Assembly: GCA_015501585.1 (NCBI GenBank)
Contig: JADNRY010000187.1
Coordinates: forward strand, 61,720 to 125,719
Direction: 5' to 3'
Source: Rhodocollybia butyracea
Lineage: Eukaryota; Basidiomycota; Agaricomycetes; Agaricales; Omphalotaceae
Length of the DNA stretch: 64,000 bases
Under the pieces are notes generated by a model. It saw only the letters and a program-made list of their open reading frames with translations, had not been told where the DNA came from and made no database searches. Position numbers and translations under genes: made by a program. Within the stretch, counting starts at the first letter, position 1. Every line of letters begins with the position of its first letter. Positions 26,359-38,220 of this stretch are shown in pieces.

Positions 26359-27423
26359 CTATTCATCGAACACATGCCTCATTCTGTAACGTTTGTGTAC
26401 CTTCAATCCTTCTGTCTCTATCGCGGAAATTTCATCCGAGGTAAGATCTGGGAGTGACGGAACGGCAAGTGATTCTTTGATTCGACTGACTTTCGACGAA
26501 GTCCTACATATCACCTGTGAGCATTATGTAGAAACAAGAGTTACAGAACGTACGTGATAATGATAACTCCCTTTTGAATCAGCCATTTGGTGAGAACTTG
26601 ACCAGGAGACACAGTAGTACCCGATTCTTTCGAAAGTCGCTCGGCAGCGCTAGCCAGGATAGGATCGACGGACCCTCCGGAATAAACAGTGATGGGCGAG
26701 AGACCTCCATATGATTGAACAACAATTCCTTTCTCTTTACAAAAGTCATAAACCACGGAAGCAGTATCCCAGATATATGGATGCATTTCAATCTTCAAAG
26801 AATCGTCGGAGAGTATAGACAGAAATTCCGACTAATGCTTACCTGATTCACGGAGGGAATGATTGTAGCGTCCTCCAAAATGACTTGCAGGTCTTCAACC
26901 TTGAAGTTACTCACTCCGATAGACTGGTTCAAGATCACAACCTGGGCACTTGTGGAAAACAACAGACATACTTTGGCCAATCCTTCTTTCTTGATCTCTT
27001 CCATTTCCTTCCACCACTGCTTCAGTTTTCCTTCTTCCTTCCTTGCTAAGAAAGGCGAATGGATTAGGAAGAGGTCGACTTGATCCACACCCAAGTCCTT
27101 CAAAGAGGTCTTCAACGTGCTTTTTATTGGACCAGCTGGAGTTTCCGCAAGCTTTGTCGTGATGAAGAGTTTTTCACGCTTGACACCAGAATCCTTTATG
27201 CCCTTGCCTAGGGTTCTGTAGAACATTCGAGATAACTAAAGATAAAGATGTACTGAGCTTACTCCTCATTGCGATACGCTTGAGCGCCATCGAGATGGGT
27301 AATGCCAGTCTCAATAGCTGCCTTAACGAAGGTGGCAGCATCTTGACCAAAGAGAGCAGTTCCAGTTCCAAAGCCCAACCAGGGAACTTGGGATCCGTCA
27401 TTGAGCGAAATTGTGAGTGACAT
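26359..27423 (-). CDS. Aldo-keto reductase
   Basis: An NAD(P)H-dependent oxidoreductase of unknown substrate. There are 289 residues in five exons (27423-27263, 27215-26972, 26923-26843, 26792-26554, 26503-26359). Family landmarks: VPWLGFGTGTALFG, HLDGAQAYRNEETLG (the D and Y of the tetrad), KREKLFITTKL (catalytic K), DQVDLFLIHSP (catalytic H), SIGVSNFKVEDL and NQIEMHPYIW. The cofactor region is IIITTSSKVSRIKESL. An in-frame upstream ATG at 27522 would add a basic, hydroxylated leader (residues like MILLLSLYRG and SSSFRRFH) that resembles a mitochondrial presequence. A TATTTAAA-like element near 27468 would instead favour the shorter start. Convergent with the GH7 gene, divergent from the permease. 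Confidence 0.93.
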
Positions 27424-27903
27424 GTTATCGTGAAAGCGACGGAAAGAAGATGAGACGAAAGGTCGGATATTTAAAGCCCTGATTGCGCTTGTGCCCCTAT
27501 ACAATGAAAGCAGCAAAATCATCTATCAATCCGTGCACCGGTCCGTTGATTTTTGACTCGATTTTTGACTAAGCCTTACTAAACTGCTTGATCAAGCGAT
27601 ATGGATACTGCTTTTCTAAAAATATCTTCAGTTCGTTCATGCTTCACTCTCGTTGCAGCCGATGCACCTTGACTAGCTTGACCTGCGGAAATTTAACGCG
27701 TTGGAAGAGAGCATAAAACGTGGGAACTTGGGGAGAACATTCCACGTCAGAGACTCAGAGCGGAATCAAATTTGTTCCGGTGAAGTCATGGGGAAAACTT
27801 TCTTAATTGGACTCCGAGTCTCGGACCGATTGATGTACGGCCTTTCGCGTCTAATAACCGGTTAAAGAGGTGGCAAAAGCCTTCCTTAGATAGAACAATC
27901 AAC
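27424..27903. other. Divergent promoter region between reductase and permease
   Basis: About 480 bp shared by two diverging genes. A TTTAAATA element on the minus strand (about 27468-27475) may serve the reductase. No gene or RNA recognised. Confidence 0.5.
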
Positions 27904-30257
27904 ATGGATGAATCCAAAGGCAAATCCCCAGAAAAATTAGGCGAGATTGTTCGGAATGAAATTGATTCCAACAGCATGGGTTCCTTTGACCATACACACA
28001 GAAAGCTGAAGGTAAACATCTTATCTGGATGTACCCGACCTCAATCAATATTTTGTGCAGAATAGGCACATCCAACTCATGGCCATAGGAGGTCTGTAAG
28101 CAAACAGTTGCAACTATGAATTCACACTTCAACTTCGTGTCAAGGAACTATCGGAACGGCTCTTTTCGTTCAGATTGGACAGGCTCTCACGAAAGGAGGA
28201 CCAGGTATGCACAGTGATTTCTTATATACCTGTTCTCCAATGGTGAATTTTTGCTCGCACGTAGCCAGTCTTTTTATTGCTTTTACGCTCTGGTCAACTT
28301 TTATTCTCGCGATCAACAATTGCCTCTGTGAGCCCGGTTTTTATTTTAACAAACATGTCCTCATCGCCCTTCCACAGCGGAGATGGTGACATTCATTCCA
28401 ATCTCGTCTCCGTTTGTACGTGTAGCATCCTCACTGGTGTGTCGTTGTGAACACTCAAATTTTTATTGTAGGTTCGCTTCGCCGATCGGTTCGTAGATCC
28501 CGCGCTTGGATTTTGTGCTGGAATCAACTTCTTCATCTATGAGGCTGCATTGATACCCTTTGAAGTTACAGCTTTTAATGTTATACTTCAATTCTGGACA
28601 GACAAAATCCCACTGATAGCTGTCATTTTTTTCGTGTTGGTGTGTTATACGTAAGTCCTTGACAGTATTCCATCCGAATGCTGGCTGAGTGCTCCCTAAG
28701 AGCCCTCAATTTTTTCACAGTGAGGTATTTCGGAGGCCAGTCGTCTTCTTCGCTCGCTGGAAATATTTGTTGTCGAATCCAATTGTAGAATCTGAATTCT
28801 GGTTCGCATCCGGAAAGGTTATTCTCGCTGTGGGTTTAATCTTTTTTACCTTTATCACCATGGTCGGTGGAAACCCCATCCACGACGCCTATGGCTTTCG
28901 CTTCTGGAATCGTAAGCTTGATCCAACATCCATTTGAGGTCTCATCAGCTCATCGATTGAAAAGCTGCAGCAGTCGAAGGTGCGCCTTTTGCGGAATATA
29001 GCGACCTCGGAACGGGCGTTACCGGTCGATTTCTGGGGTTCCTCGCCTGTTTCATCCAAGCATCCTTCACCATCGCAGGTCCTGATATGGTGTCCATGGC
29101 AGCCGGAGAGGCTCAAACTCCCCGCCACATTCTTCCTCGCGCTTTCAAAAGCGTCTTTTATCGCCTCACCGCATTTTTCGTCTTAGGAACGTTTTGCATC
29201 GGTACTATCGTATCATACTCGGACCCAAAACTCCTCGCGGCAATCTCGGATGCTCGTCCAGGTGCGGGTTCATCCCCATATGTCATAGCGATGCAACGGC
29301 TAGAAATACCTGTTTTACCTCACATTGTCAATGCGTTGATCTTAACGGCGGTTTTCTCAGCGGGAAACAGCTATGTGTACAATGCGAGCAGGACTTTGTT
29401 CGGGCTAGCGCTGGATGGGAAAGCCCCAGCATTGTTTAAAAGATGCAACAGGAATGGTGTACCAATATATTGTGTGCTTGCAACGCTGGCATTTGCCCTT
29501 CTATGTGAGCTGCAGACAGATCTCCTCTGTACTACTTACAAATTGCTTTTCGGGAAGCGTTTTTGCAAGTCTCGAATAATTCTGCTGTTGTCTTGCAGTG
29601 GTAAGGTTCTTGTCTTTCGGCTAGCATCTCGAATTGAGCAGTATATTTGCTTCCACAGGTTTGTCAATCTGGTCACCGCTTCTCAGCTCTTGAACTATGC
29701 GATTATTTGCTTCACTTACCTGCGTTTTTACCAGGCAAGCTTCTCACGTTTTATTTTATTTCTAACTATTTCATTCGTAGTTCTTTCTTTAGGCAATGAA
29801 AGTGCAGGGGATTTCCCGCGACACCTTGCCCCATAAATCATTCTGGCAACCATTCAGCGGGTAAGTGTGTTGTCCTCCTAGACATCAAATGTTGCCTACC
29901 AAGAAATCATAGATACTACGGCTTCACAGGGACCTTTATCATGGCTTTTGTAGGCGGATACTCCGTGTTCTTACCCGGAAAATGGGATATCCCATCGTTC
30001 TTTTTCTCGTACACAATGATAGGGATTCTACCGGTGCTCTTTCTTTATTGGAAAGTCTACCGTCGAACTCAGGTGAAATGGTTTTAAAAACAGATTTACT
30101 CCTCTTATTGACGTCGTAAAATTTTCAGTGGCGAAGACTGGAGGATATTACCTTTTTCGAGAAGGAACGCTTGCTCGTGGACCTTGACGAGGAAGATTAT
30201 CCCGTACAAGATTCTACCTCACTTGTTAGTCGAATCTGGAACATAATTTGGACATAA
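27904..30257 (+). CDS. Amino-acid permease (fungal AAP/YAT family)
   Basis: Plasma-membrane transporter, about 12 helices, 548 residues in 14 exons (27904-28011, 28061-28091, 28145-28204, 28265-28327, 28378-28415, 28472-28650, 28701-28735, 28789-28911, 28971-29504, 29558-29600, 29659-29734, 29793-29860, 29913-30072, 30129-30257). The sum is an exact multiple of three. Landmarks: RHIQLMAIGGTIGTALFV, the first-helix glycine motif of the family; WSTFILAINNCLSEMVTFIP; GFRFWNPVEGAPFAEY; MVSMAAGEAQTPRHILPRAF; GNSYVYNASRTLFGLALDGK; WFVNLVTASQLLNYAIICFT. Two introns appear to use GC donors: 28736-28788 (GCCAGT) and 29735-29792 (GCAAGC). Substrate specificity cannot be read from sequence. Confidence 0.93.
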
Positions 30258-30352
30258 AGCGCCAAATGTCACTTATTCTACTCAAATTCGATGCACTAGA
30301 GGAGAAGATATTTTATTAGCATTACACACTGTTCAGTATCTCACTAGGTAGC

Positions 30353-31528
30353 CTAAGCTTGAACAGCAATGGCAGCGCTTCTCTCAACGCGAACGTCGTA
30401 GCCATAACCGGCTCCGGGAGTCTCGCCAGGACCATCATAGTGGAGTTTGGAGATATCGTAGTTACCTAAAAAGAAAATGAGATAAAACAAAAGAAAATGA
30501 GTAAAGACATACCGATGAATTTCCATCCGTCTTCCTTGACGTGGTAAAGGTTACAGGTGTTACCGGAGAATGCATCTCGGTGTCCTGCAGCGTAGATGCT
30601 CCGTCGGCCAAGTTCTTGGGCTTCCTCATCGGTTAAGTCCCATCGGTATCCTTGGTCGAGGACACCATATGCGAAGGTACTTCCTGAACCGACAGAAAAT
30701 ATGTCACCCTTCAGACGAGTGCCGTCAGAGTCGACGTAAAAGACGGCAGGACCCTGATACAGAGAAGTTAGAGGTTGAAGTCGTCAGAGATTCTTTGCTA
30801 CTAACCGTCTTGTCCCAACCACAGATCATTGTTCCCTAAACGGTATTTAGTCATATTTTCAGATAGAAACTGATTACAACTCACCATGCTGAGGCCCATG
30901 CCCTTGTAACTGTACACCAAATTGCTCAGATACTTGCTGGCCGCTGATACAGATATACGTTCGTGGTTTCTTAATTCGTGCAAACGACAATGGATTCCAA
31001 GGTATGTTTCCCAGTACTGACAGTCAGCGGCGCCTCCAGCCATAGTACCAAGCAGATACGGGTTGATTTCAATGACCTTCTTCACCGTACCAGATGCTGA
31101 TCAAGGGTAATTAAATGAGATTAGAGTTACTAAGAACTTCAAGCAGGCAACGCACCAACATAGCTTCCTGCTGTAGCCCTCGAATCTACTGCCACAATAA
31201 CACCTCCTTGGAATCGGAAGGCAAGCGTGGTGGTTCCGTGCTGGATCTTTATCCTGCAGCTAGGGTCGGCGTAGTCATCGGTGTGAAGTCTCAAGAAAGC
31301 AGAGGGCTAGAGATAATATTTGGTGGATTATCTCGTTAAATCAGCAAGGATACTTACGTCTGGTACTGATGGAACAGTAAAGTTGGGAACACCCTTTGCC
31401 AAACTGCCAAAACCTGCTTCAGAGCCCCAAGCAGAGTCGGTGAACTCGTCATCTTCAAGCACGGACTTGGCTCTTCTGAGCTCGTTAATAGGACCAGTTG
31501 TCGAAAATCGATTGGCGAGGGAGTTCAT
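30353..31528 (-). CDS. PRE2: 20S proteasome subunit beta5
   Basis: Carries the chymotrypsin-like activity of the 20S core. There are 305 residues in six exons (31528-31358, 31306-31156, 31096-30885, 30835-30806, 30753-30513, 30465-30353). A propeptide of about 85 residues ends at KIQHG, exposing the catalytic threonine in [20 protein letters not shown]. Asp17 and Lys33 equivalents lie in [20 protein letters not shown]. Other subunit-specific blocks: [51 protein letters not shown] and [17 protein letters not shown]. Reading frame is clean. Confidence 0.97.
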
Positions 31529-31978
31529 GGTTGGAAGGAAAGTCGAATTGCCGCGTCTTGTGGTTTGACGCGTCAGCGCGTGTTGGACCAAAAAGGGACA
31601 ATTCTAGGGTTAGGTTGACTATTGAAATAATTAAGCGCCCGTGTCCTGGGTGTTCTTTCGTTCATTTCACTCTTGCTTCTCGTTGCCGTTCAGTTACCGC
31701 TGTATTTTTTTTGTTCGTGTTCCCAAAACTCGGTTGTCATATTCCCATTGCGTCCAGACGCATACACATCATAGCCAGCAATGTTGCGTACCACACAGTG
31801 GGCTCGTAAAACTATTACTGAGCTTCCGCAGGTGTATGTAGTAATTTGGATCTACCCTTGAACAAGTTTAAATTAGTGTCATGATATATGTTTACAAGAA
31901 TACAGTGTGAAGTATGTAGTGAACATGATAATGCAAGAAATAAAAAAAGAAACATAAGAGTCATTGAGCATAGGCATA
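31529..31978. other. Intergenic region with an MCB-containing palindrome
   Basis: About 450 bp between proteasome beta5 and the kinase-fusion gene. TGACGCGTCA at 31566-31575, a perfect 10-bp palindrome that contains ACGCGT, lies about 40 bp upstream of the beta5 start codon. No gene recognised. Confidence 0.5.
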
Positions 31979-34894
31979 TCAACTTTCGCTCATACCGAAT
32001 CCATTCAAACACACTAGCACCTCCTCCATAGTCGGTCGCGTGCACGCCTCTTTGTCCCAACACCTTTCCAAAACACCTCGGAATACCTCATCAGCTTGTT
32101 CCGTGGGCAAGCTCGGGCCTATGGTATACGAAATCGAACTGGAACTAGAGGTACTGGTTTCCGTTGGTATTTTGAACAAACACTTGAGAGCATTGTTCAA
32201 GTCGGAGCCTCGCGCAGGGGAGACGCCTCCCAGAATATCGACTAGCACAGCATAATCATTTGGCCTATGCGCGAATGGAAGATTACCCGTCGCAATCTGG
32301 GGAAAGACGTGTTAGAAGTAATTTCGCAAGAATGGAACGACTTCACCTCCAAACAGACCGACGCGAATGCGTACACATCACTCGCTGTAGTCACACGCGG
32401 CCCTCGCTTTTCCTTCTCGCGTGAAGTCTCCAGCCCGAGACGAAGGTCTTTATCCTCAACCAGCGCCAATACAAGGTCAGGCGCCATCCAGCGTATGCTT
32501 CCACCCAAGGACGAGGACGTCGATCGACCCTTACCGTGTTCGCCGTCATGGGAAAGATTCGAAAGGTCTTCCATGACCTTGGACAGCCCAAAGTCCGTGA
32601 TGACAGCTTGCTCATGGGTATCGACAAGGATATTGCACTATAAGGGATGAATACGAGTAGATCTATTTGATAATGTTGTGACCCACCCCCTTCAAGTCCC
32701 CATGAACGACAGGAGGATTGAAATGGTGCAAGTACGCCACTCCAGAAGCTACTTGAATTACCTGTTCAAGGAAAATATGAATCAGACTTAAGTCAATCGA
32801 ACTACAATTGCATAAAAATTTCCTACCAGCTTCAACCTATCTGCTCCCGGCTTCTTCTGTAGATAATTAGATATCGTCCCGTTCTCACACCATGCTGACA
32901 CCATCCCTATGCTAGTTGAAGTTTGTATGATCCCATACAAGGGGGAGAGATTACGGTGACAAAGCTGGTACCAGGTGAGTAGTTCTGCTCGAAGGCGCTG
33001 CAAAGTGTTGTCAGAGTCATTTCGAATGATTGTAGACATTTGCATTACCTTGAACAGCTTTTCTCGTACGCCCTGAACCATGACCTGGCGTAGGTACTTG
33101 ATCGCGACCTTGACAATTCTTCAGCATTGCTACGTAATGCGGATTAGACGTGAATCCTTACCACTCGATGCTTTCTCTCAACAGCGTCATACCACTTGCC
33201 CATGTAAACGTCTGAAAATGTACCAAACGCGACGGCATGATCGCCAATGACTTCGACCTAAGGCGTTAGGGTAATGAGGAAGATGGAACATCAACTTGAT
33301 ACACTTAAGTACTCACCTCATCCGTTAGGTCACTGAGCACAACATTCCGCTTGAGTGTCCACATCTTCTTCAGCGCCTCCAAACTAAACTTTTGTCTACA
33401 TCGCTGCTTGAGGCGGCTATAATCGACAAAGTTATCAGGCATCCACCTGCATCGGAACTCGTCATATGAAGATATTGATCGAGCGATAGAGGACAGAGAG
33501 GAAAAGAATATCCTAGATCCAAAGACTTCAGGTGTTTCGGATACAGCACTGCTCTCATTAACAGTAATCGCGTCTGAACCCGTATTGCCGGACATAGAGA
33601 TGTCACTAATTTTCGTAGCGAGATGTTCTAGGATATCATTCGGTGAAATGATAGTGGGAGCAGACTCTGAATCTGAGGAAGATGATGCCGAGAACCAGGT
33701 GATCTGGTCCAGCTCAATCACCGGAGTTTTATCGTGAGGAATAAACTTTTCGATGGTTCGTTTGAGAGGAACGCTGGAGAGAACCATAGCGTTGCGGAGG
33801 TGAATATCCAGCTCGAGCTCAGTCCCGACTTGGACAAATGACGGAAGATGTGATTGCATGTCCATGCCTTCATCGCGGAGGATGTATAGAGCCAACGTTG
33901 GAAGAATAGGGAAGAAAGAATGGAATGACTCAGACTCTCTGGAACAAAATTAAAGCGAGAACCTTGTTCAGACAACAAGTAAACTTACGGAGATTTTCGA
34001 ACACTGACACCGCCGCCAAAACCTTCATCTAAAACTCCGAAGCAACATTCTGGAAGAATGAACTCACGGTCATCTTCAACAGCAATGCCCAGGCAGATGT
34101 CTGCTTCAAGGCAGCATTGCCAGCAATACCTGTCCAGCGCACTAAGGCAAATGTCGTTGCGACCAAAATAATGATCGGTTTTGAAGGCATAAGAAGGTAT
34201 GCATATCTCTGGTGGGATCAAGTTTGTGTCGCGGCTATGTATTTGTTGTGGCATAGACGGTTTCATTTCCCAGATGGGAGTTTCGAAAAACCTGCGAAAG
34301 CCATCCAGCACGGTCTGGAGTCGGACCTGACGAATGAGAGGGCTATACACGGACAAAACCATATTTCCCTTTGCTCCTGGGATGTTGCTAGACGTGACTT
34401 GAAAGTCTATGGGCTCCATGAGCTCCTGTACAATCATCCTGTAGTGAGGTCCATTTCTGAAGCGCAGAAACACGAAAAATTTGATAATCGACGATAAATC
34501 CTGAGGTCTGACCGGAATACGGGAAGTAATGTTGGGAGTAACAGAAGGGTAAAGCACGTCGACAAGACTTTTCAGTGCTTCCTCAGCTTGATTCTGGAGA
34601 ACTATAAATGCACGTTCTGCTTGGTCGTACGCGGCGCGCGAGCTTGGAGAGGAAGCACAATCAAGGTCCTGGAATACGGAACGCGTACAGAGCTCTGGGA
34701 TACTGGATGTTTCACTGAGACTGGAAGAGTCTACATCGTAAACATGCACTCTTGGGCCTCGAGGACCATCTTGGGTACGACCGCTGGATACAATGATAAG
34801 GACGAGAACATCAATAAAACTAAACACCTTACGGTGGAGATAGCCAAAGCTGCCAGATGAATCTTGGTACATAGTGTGGAACGTCAATATTCAT
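31979..34894 (-). CDS. DUF4238-protein kinase fusion
   Basis: 831 residues in nine exons (34894-34833, 34783-33989, 33938-33317, 33257-33166, 33118-33049, 32997-32827, 32761-32687, 32637-32347, 32296-31979). The N-terminal 350 residues look like DUF4238: hallmark HYVPRFIWQLW at the start, then GPRVHVYDVDS, IIKFFVFLRFRN and FFPILPTLALYILRDEG. A Ser-rich linker leads, inside the same exon, to a kinase domain: GDHAVAFGTFSDVYMGKW, lysine in KVAIKYLRQ, HRNLSPLYGI, catalytic loop VVHGDLKGCNILV, DFGLSKVM, GSIRWMAPDL and CWDKEACTRPTMEEVL. The catalytic Lys, HGD aspartate and DFG are intact, so activity is likely. The HGDLKGCN loop is the TKL-like type expanded in mushrooms. The intron 33119-33165 needs a weaker donor (GTGGTA) to keep frame. 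The function of DUF4238 is unknown to me. Confidence 0.87.
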
Positions 34895-35642
34895 CCTCAG
34901 TGTGCATATATAAGGCCAACGATGGTCAAAGGTCGTCCAAGAGTCGAGAGCAAAGTGTCATGAGTTGGTGGAAGATAACGTTAAAAGGCCGATGTTCTTC
35001 CGCTGGCAAGAATGCTGGAGTTTGAAATGGTGGGGTTTAAATTGCCTCGAGGAGCCTTTATACTTCCCATGACACTGACAGTCTGGGCCCAATTGCTGTA
35101 GAATATAGATCTATGTATATGTACACTTATGAGAACACATGTAGAGGTTGTGTGGGTAGGCGCTCGATGATATCATGTCACGTGAAGGATAGCAGATATA
35201 AAAATGCGGAATTTTTTCTTTCTTCTACACGCTACCTTTTAGACAGTGCCCGTCCTATAAGCTTCTAAGCTAGGCTGAGGCGATTCGGTTCAGCGGAGAA
35301 GGATTTGTACCTATTTAGAGCTCGCCCGTTCTTTATTTTATGGCGTTGTGAGTGTCAAATGGTTCATACAGCTAATTATCAGTACTTTTGTGGCTTTGCC
35401 ATCTTGAAAATAAAATTTTTATTTGATGTTTCTCAACGAAAGAACACGTTGCACAGTGCTGAGATGTTTGCCTCCGTCGAGCGATATAGTGTGGAGGAAT
35501 ACGTGGCCAAGTGGAAGTTTTCAGTAGCCACAGCCACTGACGCTTCATATAACTGTGAACTTTACCGCGTGTTTGTTCCTTACTTGAAGTCATCCATCTA
35601 CATTACTCTTTCGACAATTCTTGAACTCTACTTGTATTAAAC
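34895..35642. other. Large divergent intergenic region
   Basis: About 750 bp between the fusion gene and SAR1. A CACGTG box at 35179-35184 is followed by ATATAAAAAT at about 35196-35205. No confident coding region follows before the SAR1 start, so a long or intron-containing SAR1 leader or a non-coding transcript is possible. Confidence 0.5.
35179..35205 (+). promoter_or_regulatory. CACGTG plus TATA-like promoter elements
   Basis: A perfect CACGTG palindrome (bHLH-type site) sits about 12 bp before a TATAAAAA element. The nearest gene downstream, SAR1, starts 438 bp further on. Confidence 0.4.
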
Positions 35643-36585
35643 ATGTTCATTGTCAACTGGTTCTGGGACGTTCTTGCAAACCTTGGTATACTGGCTCAAT
35701 CTGTTAAAACCTTCGTGTACTCAAACATACATTTCTGTTAGGTTTGCTGCACAAGAACGCTAAACTTTTATTCCTTGGTCTGGACAATGCTGGAAAGACG
35801 GTGCGTGTCCGCTCGTAAAGAGTGGTTCAAGTTTATTAAGGCTTTTCCTCGTAGACTTTGCTGCATATGCTCAAGAACGACAGGTTAGCCATATTGCAAC
35901 CTACTTTGCACCCAAGTACCTATCTTAGGCCATACTCTCTGTATTCTTGCTAATATCTTGGACTAGCATCGGAGGAGTTGGCTATTGGAAACGTCAAGTT
36001 TACGACCTATGACTTGGGAGGACATCAGCAGGGTGCGTATAAATACTATGTGTTTCATGTCTTGTCTAATCTTCGTGCAGCTCGGCGTCTCTGGCGTGAC
36101 TACTTTCCCGAAGTCGATGGTATCGTGTTCTTGGTAGACAGTGCCGACTTTGAGCGGTTCCCTGAATCCAAAGCTGAGCTCGACGCTCTCCTCGCTATCG
36201 AGGAACTCTCCAAAGTTCCTTTCCTTATTCTTGGTAACAAAATCGATGCCCCGGGTGCTGTCAGCGAGGAGGAACTCAGGCATCATCTTGGCCTTTGGCA
36301 GACCACCGGAAAGGTTTGTCTTTGCATAATTCGGTACAGTCTGGAACAGCTACTTATCAGTTCTACAGGGTAAAGTTCCTCTCACCGACATTAGGCCTAT
36401 CGAAATTTTCATGTGCTCGGTTGTGCAGAGACAAGGGTACGGAGACGGTACGTTCTTGAGTATCTTTTTCGCACTGCCGAGTTCAATGCTATCTTGTACC
36501 CCAGGTTTCCGATGGATGTCACAATACGTAAGTCTCAGCGCAACTCAAGATTGGCTCTTTGACTGAAATTCTTTTCCAGATTTAA
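35643..36585 (+). CDS. SAR1: Small GTPase Sar1
   Basis: Starts COPII coat assembly on the ER. There are 189 residues in eight exons (35643-35685, 35742-35800, 35855-35915, 35967-36032, 36081-36313, 36369-36447, 36505-36527, 36580-36585), matching the family length. The amphipathic N-terminus [15 protein letters not shown] is followed by G1 [11 protein letters not shown] and [21 protein letters not shown]3 is [16 protein letters not shown]4 is NKIDAPGA, and the end is RWMSQYI. The last coding exon is only six nucleotides (ATT TAA), which conserves the family's terminal isoleucine. All junctions preserve phase. Confidence 0.97.
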
Positions 36586-36712
36586 ATTTTCGGTATACAT
36601 ACGTGTTATTCTATTAGAGCTGGGTTGAGACTGCTTGATGCATCGTAGTTTTAGTCTTTTGTATGGGCCCAAGCGCATTTTACTACTGTGTGATCTCCCA
36701 TGTCCTTGCTTT

Positions 36713-38167
36713 ATGACTCTCGTCTCCATAATCATTCGAACATTTTCTTCATTCAACTATGTCTTGATACTATCTATTGCCTTGCGCGTCGTCCTGATTC
36801 TGTATAGTGAATGGCATGATGCCAGGTCACTTGTGAAATATACCGACATCGACTATCGTGTTTTTACCGATGCTGCACAGTTTGTTCTTCATCCTGGACC
36901 AGGAGACAAGAACTGGGCTCAAGGGCCTTTAGGCTTTATTTTCAATGTCGGAGAGTGAGTTATAGCACAAACTAGATAAAAACTTTGTTACCAACAGATC
37001 TTTCAGTCCGTACAACAGAGCAACTTACCGTTATACACCCCTGCTTGCCCTGGTCGTCTCACCAAATGACTGGCTTCATCCTTCTTTCGGCAAATATCTC
37101 TTTGCTGCCTGCGACATTTTCAACGGAATCCTGCTCTACAATATCCTCGTGTCGTCTATTCTACCAAAAACCCAACAGAATAAAGCAAAAACCGCGACTT
37201 GGTATACTGCGTTACACTTGTTGAACCCCATGGTCTTCTCTATCTCGACCCGTGGCTCATCAGAATCTGTTCTCTCGCTTTTCGTTCTTCTTACACTGTA
37301 CGACGCGCTCAAGGATCGTTGGAATTTGGCTGCAGTTATGCTGGGCGTCAGCGTTCACTGGAAGATATATCCTGTCATCTATGGATTCACGTGTATCAGT
37401 ACATTGGCAAGCCCAGGTAATCGAGGCATTGCGCGGTATTGTAATGCAAGGATAATCAGGTTTGGTATCGTGAGCGTATCGACGTTTGGGTTGCTCACTG
37501 GAATGTGTTATCTTATGTGAGTCCCGAGAACTGACTGCTCTCATAACAATTTCCTAACGGTACCATGTTAGCTGGGGCTATCCTTTTCTGTACGAATCGT
37601 ATCTCTATCACCTCCATAGATTGGACCATCGCCACAATTTCTCGCCATACTTCTACCTCACATACCTAACGTATCCCGACGGAAATGCGTCCGTGCAACT
37701 ATCATTCTGGAGTCGCATCCTTCAGTCGCCTCTTACTAGCTTCGTACCGCAAATGACCCTTGCCATAGGCACTGGCATGCTATTCGGAACCTCGAAAATT
37801 CATCTTCCATTCGCTTGGTTTGTTCAAACTGTGTTATTCGTGGTGTTCAACAAGGTCTGCACCTCTCAGGCAAGTCAAAAATATCTTTCTCCTTCCAAAT
37901 ACTCACTTTCATCTCCAGTATTTCCTCTGGTATCTGCTCCTACTGCCTTTAATCATTCCACGCATCTCGATGTCACCAACCAAGGCAGTCGCCTGTGTAA
38001 TAGTCTGGGTCGCAGTACAAGCACTATGGCTGTCGGAAGCTTACAGATTGGAATTTCTTGGATCAAATACATTTTACGGACTATGGGTTCGTGGGCTGAT
38101 ATATGTTGTTGGAAACTGTTGGGTCGTCGCACAACTCATGCAGGGATATTCAGTTGCAAAGGGTTGA
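36713..38167 (+). CDS. GPI14: GPI mannosyltransferase 1 (PIG-M/Gpi14)
   Basis: Adds the first alpha-1,4-mannose to the GPI anchor precursor in the ER. There are 435 residues in four exons (36713-36954, 36998-37516, 37572-37869, 37919-38167). The family signature follows the first helix: LYSEWHDARSLVKYTDIDYR, containing the DxD-type motif. Other blocks: GPLGFIFNVGESFSPYNRATYRYTPLLAL, read across intron 1; LLNPMVFSISTRGSSES; GVSVHWKIYPVIY; YHLHRLDHRHNFSPYFYLTY. About ten membrane segments are visible. Intron 3 (37870-37918) has a GC donor (GCAAGT). The start at 36713 (MTLVSIIIR) is preferred to an upstream in-frame ATG. It lies 127 bp after SAR1. Confidence 0.95.
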
Positions 38168-38220
38168 TAAATTACTACTAATAATTATAACTACATACAT
38201 ACCCAGTCCAAGATAAAATA

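Noticed and set aside
27869..27877. GGTGGCAAA, the yeast proteasome control element
   Set aside because: It lies before the amino-acid permease, not before the proteasome gene, so chance is more likely.
29087..29836. Single long permease open frame without introns
   Set aside because: It is open by chance through the introns; conserved permease motifs need splicing at 29505-29557, 29601-29658 and 29735-29792.
31979..33938. Separate kinase and DUF4238 genes
   Set aside because: The boundary lies within one open exon (33317-33938) that carries both the DUF4238 end and the run into the kinase domain, and the total closes in frame.
35305..35640. Plus-strand open frame of 111 codons upstream of SAR1
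   Set aside because: AT-rich, no family resemblance, more likely leader or non-coding.
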